A stretch of DNA of 64,000 nucleotides from Anderseniella sp963698275 (GCA_963698275.1 CAVOQE010000003.1:124001-188000), one strand, 5' to 3'. Shown: positions 18,381-28,063, counted from the stretch's first letter. Notes: generated by a model from the sequence alone, not told the origin. Numbers and translations: made by a program.

Positions 18381-18860
18381 AATCCCGTTTGCATTGGGGT
18401 CTATGGTTGATTGCAGGCGCAAGGACGCCGAGCGGGCCAGCAACAATGTGACCGCCTTGCGCCTGGCGCCCGACAGTTTGACTTCGCACGCTTCACGAAT
18501 GATTTCCGCTCCCCATGCATCAGCGATCATCAACCCGGCGGTTTCATCAATCAGGCCCGGGTCCATGTCCGGCGGAATGGCAAAGTAGAACCGGTCGCAA
18601 TACGCCATATAGTCGTGCCATTTATGGTCTGAAAGATAGTCTGCCGGTGACGACTTGATTTCGACAATCCAGATTTCACCTTTGGCATTTATGGCGATCA
18701 GGTCGGCACGGCGTCCATTGGCCAGGGACAGTTCGGAAACACTGGCAAAACCCGCACTGAGCAGCATCCTGCCTGTGCCGCGTTGAACCGCCGCCGCCGT
18801 CGCAGACTGGCGGCCATCCGGGTTGACAACAGGATCGGATATATCCGGTGCTTCGCTCAA
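18378..18860 (-). CDS. mmcB: MmcB-family DNA repair protein
   Basis: The 160-aa protein matches the PF06319 family named after the Caulobacter SOS gene mmcB, needed for resistance to mitomycin C. A restriction-endonuclease-like core is visible: RADLIAINAKGEIWIVEIKSS gives the D ... ExK triad, followed by DYLSDHKWHDYMAYCDRFYF. The start is TTG 18860 after a GAGG site. The gene begins 27 bp after the ABC permease stop, so read-through from the transporter operon is possible. No clear LexA box was found. Confidence 0.85.
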   Translation of the reverse strand: MSEAPDISDPVVNPDGRQSATAAAVQRGTGRMLLSAGFASVSELSLANGRRADLIAINAKGEIWIVEIKSSPADYLSDHKWHDYMAYCDRFYFAIPPDMDPGLIDETAGLMIADAWGAEIIREACEVKLSGARRKAVTLLLARSASLRLQSTIDPNANGI

Positions 18861-18887
18861 ATCTGCCTCGCAGATACCTGTTTCAGC

Positions 18888-19682
18888 CTAGATCGCGCGC
18901 GCTTCCCACCGGAAAAACCGCGCTGCGATAATCGCTGCCCCAATGCCCCACAACGCCATTACGCCCATGTGAGGCAAGATGGAGTAGACTACGCCATCTG
19001 CATCCGGCAGGGCAAACCCGTTGCCTTCATAGGCGTAGTCAAAGGCGCGCTGGAACGCGACGGAGAAATGCCGCAGTGGAAACAGGTTGCCGATCAGCGG
19101 TACCCATTCGGAAGTCTCCGTGCTTGGACGCACAAATATGTCTGACACGAAGGCCAGTGGCATGATTGCAGCGCTGCTTGCCGCCTGAACCGTTTCACTG
19201 GACCGGAACAACGCGGTGACCATCATGCCGAGCGATGCAAAGCACAGAGCACCCGTTACCGCCACTACTATCGCCGCCGGCACCCGCTCCCAGATGATTT
19301 CGACGCCGAAGGCCAGCGCCCCGGTCGCAATCACCAGCAGCAGGGAGATGAAGGCGATCACCGAAACAGCCATGATCCGGGCGCAGATATAGACCCACGG
19401 CGGCATCGGCGTACCGCGGACCCGTTTCAGAATACCGAGATCACGAGCGGTTGCAGTCGACACTGCCAGATAGGTGAAGCAGGCCATCACAACACCGAAG
19501 ACGGCCAGGGCCGGAGTGTAGAACTGTGCCGTGTTGAGCCCCAGGCCCTGGATTTTTTCATTGCCGAACAACTGCGTCAGGACGATCAGCAACACCAAAG
19601 GCATGGCAACCACGAAGAACACGGCAGCCGGGCGTCTGGTAAACAGGCGCAGTTGATGTATCGCTTCTTGAACCAGCATCAT
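18888..19682 (-). CDS. ABC-2 type transporter permease
   Basis: A 264-aa inner-membrane permease with six predicted helices (first near 21-40, last near 240-258) and the ABC-2 signature region LRHFSVAFQRAFDYAYEGNG. The motif ILKRVRGTPMPPWVYICARI between helices two and three is typical of exporters of drugs or lipids. Its ATG overlaps the stop of the ATPase gene by four bases (ATGA), so the two are translationally coupled and form one exporter. The substrate cannot be inferred. Confidence 0.88.
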   Translation of the reverse strand: MMLVQEAIHQLRLFTRRPAAVFFVVAMPLVLLIVLTQLFGNEKIQGLGLNTAQFYTPALAVFGVVMACFTYLAVSTATARDLGILKRVRGTPMPPWVYICARIMAVSVIAFISLLLVIATGALAFGVEIIWERVPAAIVVAVTGALCFASLGMMVTALFRSSETVQAASSAAIMPLAFVSDIFVRPSTETSEWVPLIGNLFPLRHFSVAFQRAFDYAYEGNGFALPDADGVVYSILPHMGVMALWGIGAAIIAARFFRWEARAI

Positions 19683-20605
19683 GGCGTGTCACTTTGCGGC
19701 TTGGCCTGGCGCTGTGACACCAGTTGCAGGTAGATGTCTTCCAGGCTCTGCCTGGTAACCGAAACCGAACTGAGATCATATCCGCTGGTCTGGGCCCAGG
19801 ACATCAGCGTACTCAGTGCAGGGATGGGGTCTTCCACCACGAGTTCGGCATGGCCGTCGTGCACCTCGGTGACGGGTGCCAGTTTGGCCGGGAAGCCGGC
19901 GGGCAGCTTGCCGTCTGCGTCAAACCGGATCGTCGCGTGGGTGCAGTGCTGCCGTTGCAGATCGAGCGGCCGGCCTTCTGCCGCGATTTGCCCGTCGACC
20001 ATAATTGCCATGTGGCTGGCCAGAGCCTGTACCTCGTCCATGTAGTGCGACGACAGCACAATCGTGCAGCCATTGGAGTTGAGGCGTTGAATCAGCGCCC
20101 AGATCTTGCGCCGTGCTTCAGGGTCGAGACCGGTCGTTGGTTCATCCAGAAACACCAGCTCCGGGTCGCCGACAATGCCCAGTGCAATCTCCAGCCGCCG
20201 TTTCTGGCCACCCGACAGGATACCGACCCGGTTGTCCTGCAAATGGGCCAGGTTGACATCAACCAGCACTGCGCCGACGTCACGGGGTTCACGGTACAGC
20301 CGGGCAAATGCCGTAATGGTTTCCCGGATTGTGAGTTCAGGCTCCAGTGCCGTTGTCTGTAACACCAGCCCGGTGCGGCGCTTCAGCTCCGCGCCTTGGG
20401 TTTCAGGGTTCAGGCCAAGAACGCAAACACGGCCGCTGTCAGCCTTTCTGTAGCCTTCAAGAATTTCAATGGTTGTGGTCTTGCCGGCTCCATTTGGGCC
20501 AAGCAATGCAAATGTCTCGCCTTTCTGAACCTCAAATGATAATTCATTCACGGCCTGGCGGCCGTCATAAGACTTGCAGAGCTGATTGACGGAGATGGCC
20601 GACAT
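19679..20605 (-). CDS. ABC transporter ATP-binding protein
   Basis: A 308-aa ATPase of an ABC-2 exporter. The Walker A is GPNGAGKTTT, the signature is LSGGQKRRLEIALG, Walker B is LVFLDEPTTGLD and the H-loop is LSSHYMDE. A C-terminal extension of about 80 residues (from RPLDLQRQHCTHATIRF) is typical of DrrA/CcmA-like subunits. It is the first gene of a three-gene minus-strand run with the permease and mmcB. The 303 bp upstream separates it from the divergent desaturase gene. Confidence 0.9.
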   Translation of the reverse strand: MSAISVNQLCKSYDGRQAVNELSFEVQKGETFALLGPNGAGKTTTIEILEGYRKADSGRVCVLGLNPETQGAELKRRTGLVLQTTALEPELTIRETITAFARLYREPRDVGAVLVDVNLAHLQDNRVGILSGGQKRRLEIALGIVGDPELVFLDEPTTGLDPEARRKIWALIQRLNSNGCTIVLSSHYMDEVQALASHMAIMVDGQIAAEGRPLDLQRQHCTHATIRFDADGKLPAGFPAKLAPVTEVHDGHAELVVEDPIPALSTLMSWAQTSGYDLSSVSVTRQSLEDIYLQLVSQRQAKPQSDTP

Positions 20606-20908
20606 GGCGCTGGCGATATCCTTGCTGGATCACGATGTTTGGGCGGCGCATGTGGCGGCCGCGACGTCGAATAGACAGGTAAACGGTTTGCCGGGAAAAG
20701 AAAACCCGAACCTGATCCAACCTATCTGAAAAGACTTTATCGTGGGGATAATCTGCAAGCGGCAATTCGTCGTAGAGATTTGGGGGTTCTATTATCGTGT
20801 GCATGGCGTTAATAAGCTCCAGCCGTTCTCTATAACCGGATTGTTCAGGGGTGGGCGTGATCCGGAAAATCATTCATTGCTTAAACAGCACAGGTACAGA
20901 GTTCTCCT
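20606..20908. promoter_or_regulatory. Divergent intergenic region
   Basis: This 303-bp gap must hold the promoters of the minus-strand ABC exporter operon and the plus-strand desaturase operon. It is lower in G+C than its neighbours. No operator, riboswitch or terminator was recognised. Confidence 0.4.
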
Positions 20909-22399
20909 ATGCCAGCTTCAACTCCACGAATTGTAATTGTCGGTGCCGGCCCGGGTGGCCTTGCGACAGCCATGATCTTAAAGCGCAAAGGCTATGAGGT
21001 CACCCTGATTGAACGTCAGGCGGGTGTCGGCGGGCGCACGGGCGCCATCAGGGAGGACGGGTATACATTTGATATCGGCCCGACCTTCTTCCTGTATCCG
21101 CGCATATTGTCGGAGATATTCACCTATTGCGGATATGACCTGTGGCGCGAAGTACCGATCAAGCGGGTTGATCCCATGTACCGGGTTGTTCATGAAGCCG
21201 GCGGCCACCTTGACGTGGTATCCGGTGAAGAAGCCATGAAAGCCGAAATTGCGAAACTGTCACCGTCTGATGCGGCCAATCTTGACCGCTACATGCGCGA
21301 CAACCGCAAGAAACTGGATGTGTTCCGCGGCGTGCTGGAAAACCCGTTCCTGAGCATGACGGATTTCATGCGCCCGAATGTACTGAAAGCACTGTCGAAG
21401 CTGAAGCCGCACATGTCACTGGAAAGAGATCTGGAGCACTATTTCAAGGATCCGCGAGTGCGCCGCGCGTTTTCGTTCCAGGCAAAATATCTTGGCATGT
21501 CACCGTTCAAATGCCCGTCGCTGTTTACAATCCTTGCCTTCCTTGAACATGAGTACGGCATCTGGCATCCGGTTGGCGGCTGCAACGCGGTTATGCAGCG
21601 CATGGCTGACATAGCAGTGGAAATGGGCGTGGAACTGCGCCTGGAAGAAGAAGTCACCGGCATTGGCTTTGATGGCAAAAAGGCGACGTCCGTCACCACC
21701 AACAAGCAGACCATCGAACTGGACGGGCTGGTGGTCAATGCGGACTTCGCTCATGTCTTGCCGAAGCTTGTGCCCAATGACATGCGCAAAAAATGGAATG
21801 ACCGCAAGATTGAGAAGCAGGAGTTCTCCTGTTCAACCTTCATGCTCTATCTCGGCATTGAAGGCAGTCTTGATCATGTGCCGCATCACACCATTGTCCT
21901 GGCTGAGGACTTTGAAGGCAATATTGACGAGATCCAGGTGAAAAAGGTGCTGCCGAAGGATCCGTCATTCTATGTGCAAAATGCCTCCATCACCGATGAT
22001 ACGCTGGCGCCGGAGGGGCATTCGACCGTCTATGTGCTGGTGCCGGTACCGCATCGCACCGACAATATCGACTGGAAAAAGGAAGCCGCCGAGTTCCGCG
22101 AAAAAACTCTCGACCGGCTGGAACTGGCCGGTTATCCGGATATCCGCGATCGCATCCGCTATGAAAAGGTTGTGACACCGGACGACTGGGAAGCCGATAT
22201 GCACATCTACAAGGGCGCCACGTTCAATATGAGCCACAACCTGACGCAAATGCTGTGTTTCAGGCCCCATAACCGCTATGAGGACCTCGAGCGGGTATAT
22301 CTGGTCGGCGGTGGCACCCATCCCGGCTCGGGTCTGCCGGTGATTTTTGAATCGGCGCGGATTTCCAGTGACCTGCTCGCCCAGGATATTGTTGTATAA
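20909..22399 (+). CDS. CrtI/CrtN-like phytoene desaturase-family FAD enzyme
   Basis: A 496-aa FAD-dependent carotenoid desaturase/isomerase-family protein. The N-terminal dinucleotide fold IVIVGAGPGGLATAMILKRK is followed by VGGRTGAIREDGYTFDIGPT, both hallmarks of CrtI-type enzymes. The C-terminus LVGGGTHPGSGLPVIFESAR is the family's FAD-closing motif. Length is normal. Downstream, in the same direction, are a PlsC-like acyltransferase and a GT2 glycosyltransferase, a combination reminiscent of glycosylated, acylated C30 carotenoid (staphyloxanthin-type) pathways. No carotenoid synthase is in the window, so the substrate is an inference. Confidence 0.82.
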   Translation: MPASTPRIVIVGAGPGGLATAMILKRKGYEVTLIERQAGVGGRTGAIREDGYTFDIGPTFFLYPRILSEIFTYCGYDLWREVPIKRVDPMYRVVHEAGGHLDVVSGEEAMKAEIAKLSPSDAANLDRYMRDNRKKLDVFRGVLENPFLSMTDFMRPNVLKALSKLKPHMSLERDLEHYFKDPRVRRAFSFQAKYLGMSPFKCPSLFTILAFLEHEYGIWHPVGGCNAVMQRMADIAVEMGVELRLEEEVTGIGFDGKKATSVTTNKQTIELDGLVVNADFAHVLPKLVPNDMRKKWNDRKIEKQEFSCSTFMLYLGIEGSLDHVPHHTIVLAEDFEGNIDEIQVKKVLPKDPSFYVQNASITDDTLAPEGHSTVYVLVPVPHRTDNIDWKKEAAEFREKTLDRLELAGYPDIRDRIRYEKVVTPDDWEADMHIYKGATFNMSHNLTQMLCFRPHNRYEDLERVYLVGGGTHPGSGLPVIFESARISSDLLAQDIVV

Positions 22400-22491
22400 G
22401 CGGGTTTCCTGCGACCATCCGCCTTGCCAAAAGCAAGCTGTGCAGCACCTGGACGGATGACATTAAAGCATCGTGATCCTATAAAGCAGGT

Positions 22492-23298
22492 ATGAACAGC
22501 CGAAACCAGAAGGCAGCAGACGAGGTGATCGGGCGGCACTCGCCGCGTGTCACCCGCTTTTTCAACCTCTATGTCCGGCGCATGCTGGCGAAGAAGTTCA
22601 ACGGTTTCCGCATCCTGAATGAGACGCCGCGGCCGGTCCCAGCCGGGCGCTCGGTCATTTACTTCTCCAATCATCCAGGCTGGTATGACCCGTTGGTCCT
22701 GATAATGCTGGCGGACAGCTTTCTGCCAGACCATCTGGCTTTCGGGCCGATGGATGCGGATGCGCTGAAGAAATACAACTTCATGAAGAAGATCGGCATC
22801 TTTGGTGTCGAAAAGGAGTCAGCGCGTGGCGCGGCACGTTTCCTCCAGGTTTCGCGCGGCATGCTGGCGACGCCCGGCAAGGTATTGCTGATAACGCCTC
22901 AGGGCGAGTTTACCGATGCGCGGGCGCGGCCGGTTGAATTCAAGCCTGGCCTTGCGCGGCTGGCGGCAGATTGCGGTGCCATTTTGCAGCCTCTTGCCAT
23001 GGAACTGGTGTTTTGGGACGAACCGCGCCCGGAGATACTGGTGAACTTCGGTAATCAGATAGATACCAGCACTGAAACGCTGGAACCGGACGCCTGGAAA
23101 GTCCGGCTGGAAACCGAACTTGGCGATGCGCAGGACGAGCTTGCGCGCGCCGTCATGGCACGCGATCCGGAGCCGTTCGTTACATTCATTGACGGAAAGA
23201 GCGGAGTGAACCCGGTGTATGATCGCTGGCGCTATCTGAAAGCATTGCTGCGTGGCGAGAAATTCTCCGCCGGTCACACGGACATCAGGAAAGATTGA
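22492..23298 (+). CDS. PlsC-like lysophospholipid/glycolipid acyltransferase
   Basis: A 268-aa acyltransferase. The HX4D catalytic motif is FSNHPGWYDPLVL, and further blocks are GIFGVEKESARGAARFLQ and LLITPQGEFTDARARP, which match the GXXFXXR-like and P-loop regions. No transmembrane segment is obvious, so it is probably peripheral. It lies 92 bp after the desaturase gene and six bases before the GT2 gene. In this setting it may acylate a sugar or lipid product of the neighbouring glycosyltransferase; an ordinary phospholipid role is the alternative. Confidence 0.82.
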   Translation: MNSRNQKAADEVIGRHSPRVTRFFNLYVRRMLAKKFNGFRILNETPRPVPAGRSVIYFSNHPGWYDPLVLIMLADSFLPDHLAFGPMDADALKKYNFMKKIGIFGVEKESARGAARFLQVSRGMLATPGKVLLITPQGEFTDARARPVEFKPGLARLAADCGAILQPLAMELVFWDEPRPEILVNFGNQIDTSTETLEPDAWKVRLETELGDAQDELARAVMARDPEPFVTFIDGKSGVNPVYDRWRYLKALLRGEKFSAGHTDIRKD

Positions 23299-23304
23299 GG
23301 CTCT

Positions 23305-24432
23305 ATGCTGGAACTCATTGTGCAGGTTGTGTTTGTGCTGGCATTGATCCCGGCGGTGTTGGGCGCCATAAATCTGCTGCTGTACCGCCCGATCAAAAAG
23401 CAGGCCGAAGCAGGCCTGCCGAAGCTCTCTGTGCTTATACCGGCGCGCAATGAGGAAGCCCGGATAACGCCGGTGCTTGAATCGGTGCTTGCCTGCACCG
23501 GGGTGGAGTTTGAGGTCATTGTAGCCGACGACAGTTCCACCGACCGCACCGCCCGGATCGTCAATGACATGGCAAAGTCCGATCCCCGGCTGAAACTGGT
23601 TACGACCCGTGCCTTGCCGGAAGGCTGGCTGGGCAAGACCAATGCCTGCCATTTCCTGTCGAGCGAGGCCCGCAATCCTTATGCCGTGTTCCTCGATGCG
23701 GATGTGACGCTTGAGCCGGACGCGCTTTCTCGGATCGCATCGGAGTTTACCCGCAGGCCGCAGCTTAAGCTTCTGTCCGGCTTTCCGCGCCAGATCACCG
23801 GCAGCTTCTGGGAAAAGACGCTGATACCGCTGATCCATACCGTACTGCTTGGCTATCTGCCGTTTCCCGGCGTGAAATTTACCAATTCCGCGATGTTTGC
23901 GACCGCATGCGGGCAGCTTATCGCGGTCCAGATGGATGCCTATCGAGAAGTCGGCGGTCATGAACGTATTCGCGAGTGCATTCATGACGGGGTCATGTTG
24001 CCCAGGCATTTTCGCACCGGCGGCCATCGCACCGACCTGGTGGATATCACTGATATCTCCGCAACCCGTATGTACGAAACCGGTCCGGAGGTTTTCTCAG
24101 GCCTGATGAAGAATGCCCATGAAGGCATGGCGACGCCCGTCGGCCTGCCCGTGTGGACCACATTGCTGCTTGGTGGTCACGTACTGCCGCCGATCATGGC
24201 TGTTGTTGCCTGGATGGCAGGTGCAACAGAAGACACGATGCGGCTGGCGATCATTGCCGCGGCCTTGCCGTGGGTGATGCGGTTCCTGATGACAGCCATA
24301 TTCCGCCAGTCGTGGTTTGGTGCCGTCATTCATCCGTTTGGTGTCGCTGTACTGGTGGGGCTGCAGTGGGTGGCGTTCTTCCGGTGGCGTTCCGGCAAGA
24401 AAGTAAGCTGGCGGGGACGCGAGATCGGCTGA
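23305..24432 (+). CDS. Family 2 glycosyltransferase, membrane-bound (CrtQ-like)
   Basis: The 375-aa protein begins with a membrane helix (residues 2-24). The GT-A domain follows with LSVLIPARNEEARI, VIVADDSSTDRTARI and the DxD region VFLDADVTLEPDALSRI. The acceptor-site region has IHDGVMLPRHFRTGG. Two or three C-terminal helices occur (about 285-360), ending in a basic tail. The architecture fits GT2 enzymes that use membrane lipids or carotenoids as acceptors. It is the last gene of the desaturase-acyltransferase run and converges on the GT4 gene with only 13 bp between stops. Confidence 0.84.
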   Translation: MLELIVQVVFVLALIPAVLGAINLLLYRPIKKQAEAGLPKLSVLIPARNEEARITPVLESVLACTGVEFEVIVADDSSTDRTARIVNDMAKSDPRLKLVTTRALPEGWLGKTNACHFLSSEARNPYAVFLDADVTLEPDALSRIASEFTRRPQLKLLSGFPRQITGSFWEKTLIPLIHTVLLGYLPFPGVKFTNSAMFATACGQLIAVQMDAYREVGGHERIRECIHDGVMLPRHFRTGGHRTDLVDITDISATRMYETGPEVFSGLMKNAHEGMATPVGLPVWTTLLLGGHVLPPIMAVVAWMAGATEDTMRLAIIAAALPWVMRFLMTAIFRQSWFGAVIHPFGVAVLVGLQWVAFFRWRSGKKVSWRGREIG

Positions 24433-24445
24433 CCCGCCCGTATCG

Positions 24446-25621
24446 TCAGTCACCGGTTTCCCTTTTGCGCTGGATCACCGTTTTCAAGGTCGTAACGATC
24501 TGGGAACACACAGTTGACCACGCAAACTTTTCAATGGTGTGGGACCGGGCGGTTTCCGAAATCTTGTCCAGTGAACCGGGTGCTTCTGCGTACAGGTTGA
24601 TAGTGTCAGCGAAACGATTTGCATCAAGTGCGATTACACAATGGCCGTTGAGGCCGTCCGTGATCACATCCTGAATACCCTCAATCCGTGAGGCGACAGA
24701 CGGCATGCCGCACAATCCGGCTTCCAGCATGACCACACCAAAGCCTTCCATGTCGCCGTCGACCGGAATATTGGGCATGACGAACAGGTCACCGCCGGAG
24801 TACAGGCTGGCAAGTTTATCTTCCGCCACCAGGCCGAGCGAGTGAATACGAAGCCCCAGCCCGGTATCCGCTATGGCTTGCGCGATGGCTTCGCTCTCCG
24901 GTCCTGTGCCGCCCAGCACCAGGTGGACGTTGGAATTCAATTTCGGCATGACATTGCGAATGAACCAGTCATGGCCCTTGCGCTTCACCTGGCGTCCAAC
25001 GGAACACAACAGCAAATCGTCTGGGCCCATTTTACTGGCAAGGTCGGGAAACGCATCTGCCAGCACCTGCCGGCGCGCATTTCTGGTGGTGAACAGGCCC
25101 GGAAAGCTGTCTGCGAACCTGTCCGGTTCAATGCCGTTTGGCGTCACAAACAATCGGTCCGCGGGCAAGCCTCGCAGGACACATTGCTGCCCCGTTGCCC
25201 GGCTAACCGGCAGCATGGCGTCAAGCCGGGCAAACACCCGCGCGACGAGCCATTGATAAGCGCTCGAGGCTGCAATGACGTCATGACCGTGCGAAATGGC
25301 GGCAAGCGGTATCCGGGTTTTTCGCGATGTGCCGGCCAGAATCCAGGCAAGCACCGCGGACGGCATTGCAGAGAACAATACGGCGTCAACTTCGCCCCGC
25401 TTCATCATTGAACGCGCAGTCGTGAATGCCCGAAACAGGAACGGAGGATACCCGAAATAGTCGTTTTCACGTTCTGACCGCAATATGACGGTTTCGACTT
25501 CAATCTCCGGGTGGGCCTCGAGTTGTTTCAACAGGTCAATGCCGACGCGCTGCATGCCGCCGATTTTGCTCATCGGGGCATCCTGCAACGGGAAGCAATG
25601 TGAAACGAACAACAGGCGCAA
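24446..25621 (-). CDS. Family 4 glycosyltransferase
   Basis: A GT-B glycosyltransferase of about 391 aa. The N-terminal domain starts LRLLFVSHCFPLQDAP with GGMQRVGIDLLKQL. The C-terminal nucleotide-sugar domain shows LLCSVGRQVKRKGHDWFI, a GGTGPE loop, and the EX7E motif in MEGFGVVMLEAGLCGMP. The start is uncertain: TTG 25621 gives the expected N-terminus, while TTG 25669 would add 16 atypical residues. No membrane segment is present. It may glycosylate the same product as the facing cluster or act on cell-surface polysaccharide. Confidence 0.83.
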   Translation of the reverse strand: MRLLFVSHCFPLQDAPMSKIGGMQRVGIDLLKQLEAHPEIEVETVILRSERENDYFGYPPFLFRAFTTARSMMKRGEVDAVLFSAMPSAVLAWILAGTSRKTRIPLAAISHGHDVIAASSAYQWLVARVFARLDAMLPVSRATGQQCVLRGLPADRLFVTPNGIEPDRFADSFPGLFTTRNARRQVLADAFPDLASKMGPDDLLLCSVGRQVKRKGHDWFIRNVMPKLNSNVHLVLGGTGPESEAIAQAIADTGLGLRIHSLGLVAEDKLASLYSGGDLFVMPNIPVDGDMEGFGVVMLEAGLCGMPSVASRIEGIQDVITDGLNGHCVIALDANRFADTINLYAEAPGSLDKISETARSHTIEKFAWSTVCSQIVTTLKTVIQRKRETGD

Positions 25622-25830
25622 TTGGAGTATCCGGAATTTTGCAAACTGGCTGGATCGGCAGGTTTTCAAATAACCGCGGCCGGTCCTGTCGCATTAACAT
25701 GTTCGTGCTATAGGCTTTCGGGCGTCGGCGCAACAGGCCGGGGCATGGTTGAAAAACACACATCGTTTTAGCCGTTTGAGTGTGACTGCAACAAGGCAGT
25801 CAGGTACGGTGTGTGCCGGGGAGGACGTAT

Positions 25831-27012
25831 ATGTCAGTGAAGTCAACGCAGGTGGTAATCATTGGATCGGGGCCGGCGGGCCTGATGCTGGCTCAGTTGC
25901 TGCATCTCAGTGGTATTGACTGCATTATCCTGGATCGCCAGACACGATCCCACATTGAAGGCCGGATAAGGGCCGGGGTTCTTGAGCATGGCAGTGTTGA
26001 AGCCCTGCGCGATGCCGGTGTTGCAGACCGCCTTGACCGTGAAGGTCTTGTGCATGACGGTTTTGATCTGTCCTTTGAAGGCGACCGGCACCGGATTTGC
26101 CTCAAGGAACTGACCGGCAAAAGCGTAACTGTTTACGGACAGACCGAGGTAACACGCGATCTCATCGAGGCCCGGTTGGCGGCCGGCGGCGAGATCGTGT
26201 TCGAAGCTGCCAGTGTAACACCTGACGACGTCACCTCTTCGCGTCCGAAAGTACGCTACAGCCATGGCGGTCGTGATCATGAAATTAACTGCGACTTCAT
26301 TGCCGGATGTGACGGGTTTCACGGTGTGTCGAGACAGACCATTCCGGACGATGTGCGCAAGGAATTTGAGCGGGTCTATCCGTTTGGATGGCTGGGCGTT
26401 CTGTCGGATGTGCCGCCCGTGGCTGATGAACTGATATATGCCAATGGCGACCGCGGCTTTGCATTGTGCTCCATGCGCTCGGGCAGCCGCAGCCGGTACT
26501 ACCTCCAGTGTTCCATGGACGAGAAGCTGGAAGACTGGCCTGATGATGCCTTCTGGGATGAACTTGCCTTGCGTATCGGGCCTGACACGGCGGCCAGCCT
26601 GATCCGTGGCCCATCCATTGAAAAATCAATTGCCCCATTGCGGTCCTATGTCTGTGAACCGATGCGGCATGGCAATCTGCTGCTGGCAGGTGATGCCGCC
26701 CACATCGTGCCGCCGACCGGTGCCAAGGGCCTGAACCTGGCAATCGCGGATGTGCGGCTGCTGCACCGGGCCCTTGAAAGCCGGTATCAGAAAAACAGCT
26801 CAGATGCTCTGAATGGCTATTCTGCATCTGCACTGGCACGGGTCTGGAAAGCGGAACGCTTCTCCTGGTACCTGTCGATGATGATGCACCGGTTCCCGGA
26901 GCATTCGCCGTTTGAGCGTCGCATGCAGCGGGCAGAATTCGACTATGTAAGAAGCTCCGAGGCCGCATCCCGCGCAATCGCGGAAAACTATGTCGGTTTG
27001 CCGCTGGATTAG
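25831..27012 (+). CDS. pobA: 4-hydroxybenzoate 3-monooxygenase
   Basis: A 393-aa FAD monooxygenase converting 4-hydroxybenzoate to protocatechuate with NAD(P)H and O2. The Rossmann loop is VVIIGSGPAGLMLAQLLH and the second FAD motif is LLLAGDAAHIVPPTGAKGLNLA. PobA features include RIRAGVLEHGSVEALRDAGV, GQTEVTRDL and the DG motif CDFIAGCDGFHGVSR. ATG 25831 has GGGGAGG six bases upstream. A pobR or pca gene is not visible nearby. It converges on pyrC with four bases between the stops. Confidence 0.93.
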   Translation: MSVKSTQVVIIGSGPAGLMLAQLLHLSGIDCIILDRQTRSHIEGRIRAGVLEHGSVEALRDAGVADRLDREGLVHDGFDLSFEGDRHRICLKELTGKSVTVYGQTEVTRDLIEARLAAGGEIVFEAASVTPDDVTSSRPKVRYSHGGRDHEINCDFIAGCDGFHGVSRQTIPDDVRKEFERVYPFGWLGVLSDVPPVADELIYANGDRGFALCSMRSGSRSRYYLQCSMDEKLEDWPDDAFWDELALRIGPDTAASLIRGPSIEKSIAPLRSYVCEPMRHGNLLLAGDAAHIVPPTGAKGLNLAIADVRLLHRALESRYQKNSSDALNGYSASALARVWKAERFSWYLSMMMHRFPEHSPFERRMQRAEFDYVRSSEAASRAIAENYVGLPLD

Positions 27013-27016
27013 GGGT

Positions 27017-28063
27017 TCAGGCTTCGACGCGCCAGAAAACGTCGAATCCGGGATCGAACACGGTGACATTGCCGGCGCCTGTCTCGATAAACTCGGGATA
27101 CAGGACAGGGTCGGATTGTTTTGTCAACTTCATCACCGCGGTGTTGACGGGCAGCCTGTAGAACGCCGGGCCATGGCGCGAGGCAAAGCCCTCCAGCGCG
27201 GCAAGCGCGCCGTCTTCCTCGAATACATGCGCCAGGCAGCTCATTGTGTTGGGTGCCGTGAAGATACCGGCGCATCCGCATGGCAGCAGCTTTGCGGCAT
27301 CCGTGTGCGGCGCTGAATCGGTACCGAGGAAGAACCGGTCGTCACCGGCACACGCTGCCGTGCGCAGGGCGAGGCGGTGTTTCTCGCGCTTGGCAACCGG
27401 CAGGCAGTAATAGTGCGGACGGATGCCGCCTGCCAGAATATGGTTGCGGTTGATGATCAGGTGGTGGGTGGTGATGGTCGCGGCCAGGTTGCCGCTGGTG
27501 TCGGCCTGAACATAGGCCACCGCATCAGCCGTCGTTACATGTTCCATGACCACCCGAAGCCCCGGTACCCGCTTGCGAAGCGGGTCAAGCACACGGTCAA
27601 TGAACACCGCCTCCCGGTCGAAAATGTCGATGTCTGCGTCGGTGACCTCGCCATGCACGCACAAGGGCAGGCCGATCTCGGCCATGCGTTCAAGCACGCC
27701 TTGCACATTGTCGAAATTACTGACACCGGATTGTGAATTCGTGGTGGCGCCTGCGGGGTAAAGCTTGACCGCCTTGACCAGTCCTGAGGCATGCGCCTGC
27801 GCCACGTCATCTGCTTCAGTTGCCTCGGTGAGATACAGCGTCATCAGCGGTTCGAACGTCATCGACGCAGGGATGGCAGCCATGATCCGATCACGATAAG
27901 CCGCAGCATCAGCACCGGTAACAACCGGCGGTACCAGATTGGGCATGATGATGGCACGGGCAAAGTGTGCTGCTGTGTGAGCCGCAACGCCTTCCAGCAT
28001 GGCCCCGTCACGTAAATGCAGATGCCAGTCGTCGGGACGGGGTATGGTGAGCGTATCGGTCAT
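27017..28063 (-). CDS. pyrC: Dihydroorotase (class II, homodimeric type)
   Basis: The enzyme closes carbamoyl-aspartate to dihydroorotate in pyrimidine synthesis. The zinc HxH motif is DDWHLHLRDG near the N-terminus. The carboxylated lysine is expected in VKAVKLYPAGATTNS, with VVMEHVTTADAV and ATITTHHLIINRNHI supplying further His ligands. DSAPHTDAAK holds the catalytic Asp. Length (348 aa) fits E. coli-type PyrC. ATG 28063 follows AAAGGAAG. It is the gene after the liv operon, separated by a terminator. pyrD is elsewhere in this window (59.9-61.0 kb). Confidence 0.93.
   Translation of the reverse strand: MTDTLTIPRPDDWHLHLRDGAMLEGVAAHTAAHFARAIIMPNLVPPVVTGADAAAYRDRIMAAIPASMTFEPLMTLYLTEATEADDVAQAHASGLVKAVKLYPAGATTNSQSGVSNFDNVQGVLERMAEIGLPLCVHGEVTDADIDIFDREAVFIDRVLDPLRKRVPGLRVVMEHVTTADAVAYVQADTSGNLAATITTHHLIINRNHILAGGIRPHYYCLPVAKREKHRLALRTAACAGDDRFFLGTDSAPHTDAAKLLPCGCAGIFTAPNTMSCLAHVFEEDGALAALEGFASRHGPAFYRLPVNTAVMKLTKQSDPVLYPEFIETGAGNVTVFDPGFDVFWRVEA

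Noticed and set aside
22819..24027. 402-codon minus-strand frame over the acyltransferase and GT2 genes
   Set aside because: It spans two genes with strong forward motifs and has none itself.
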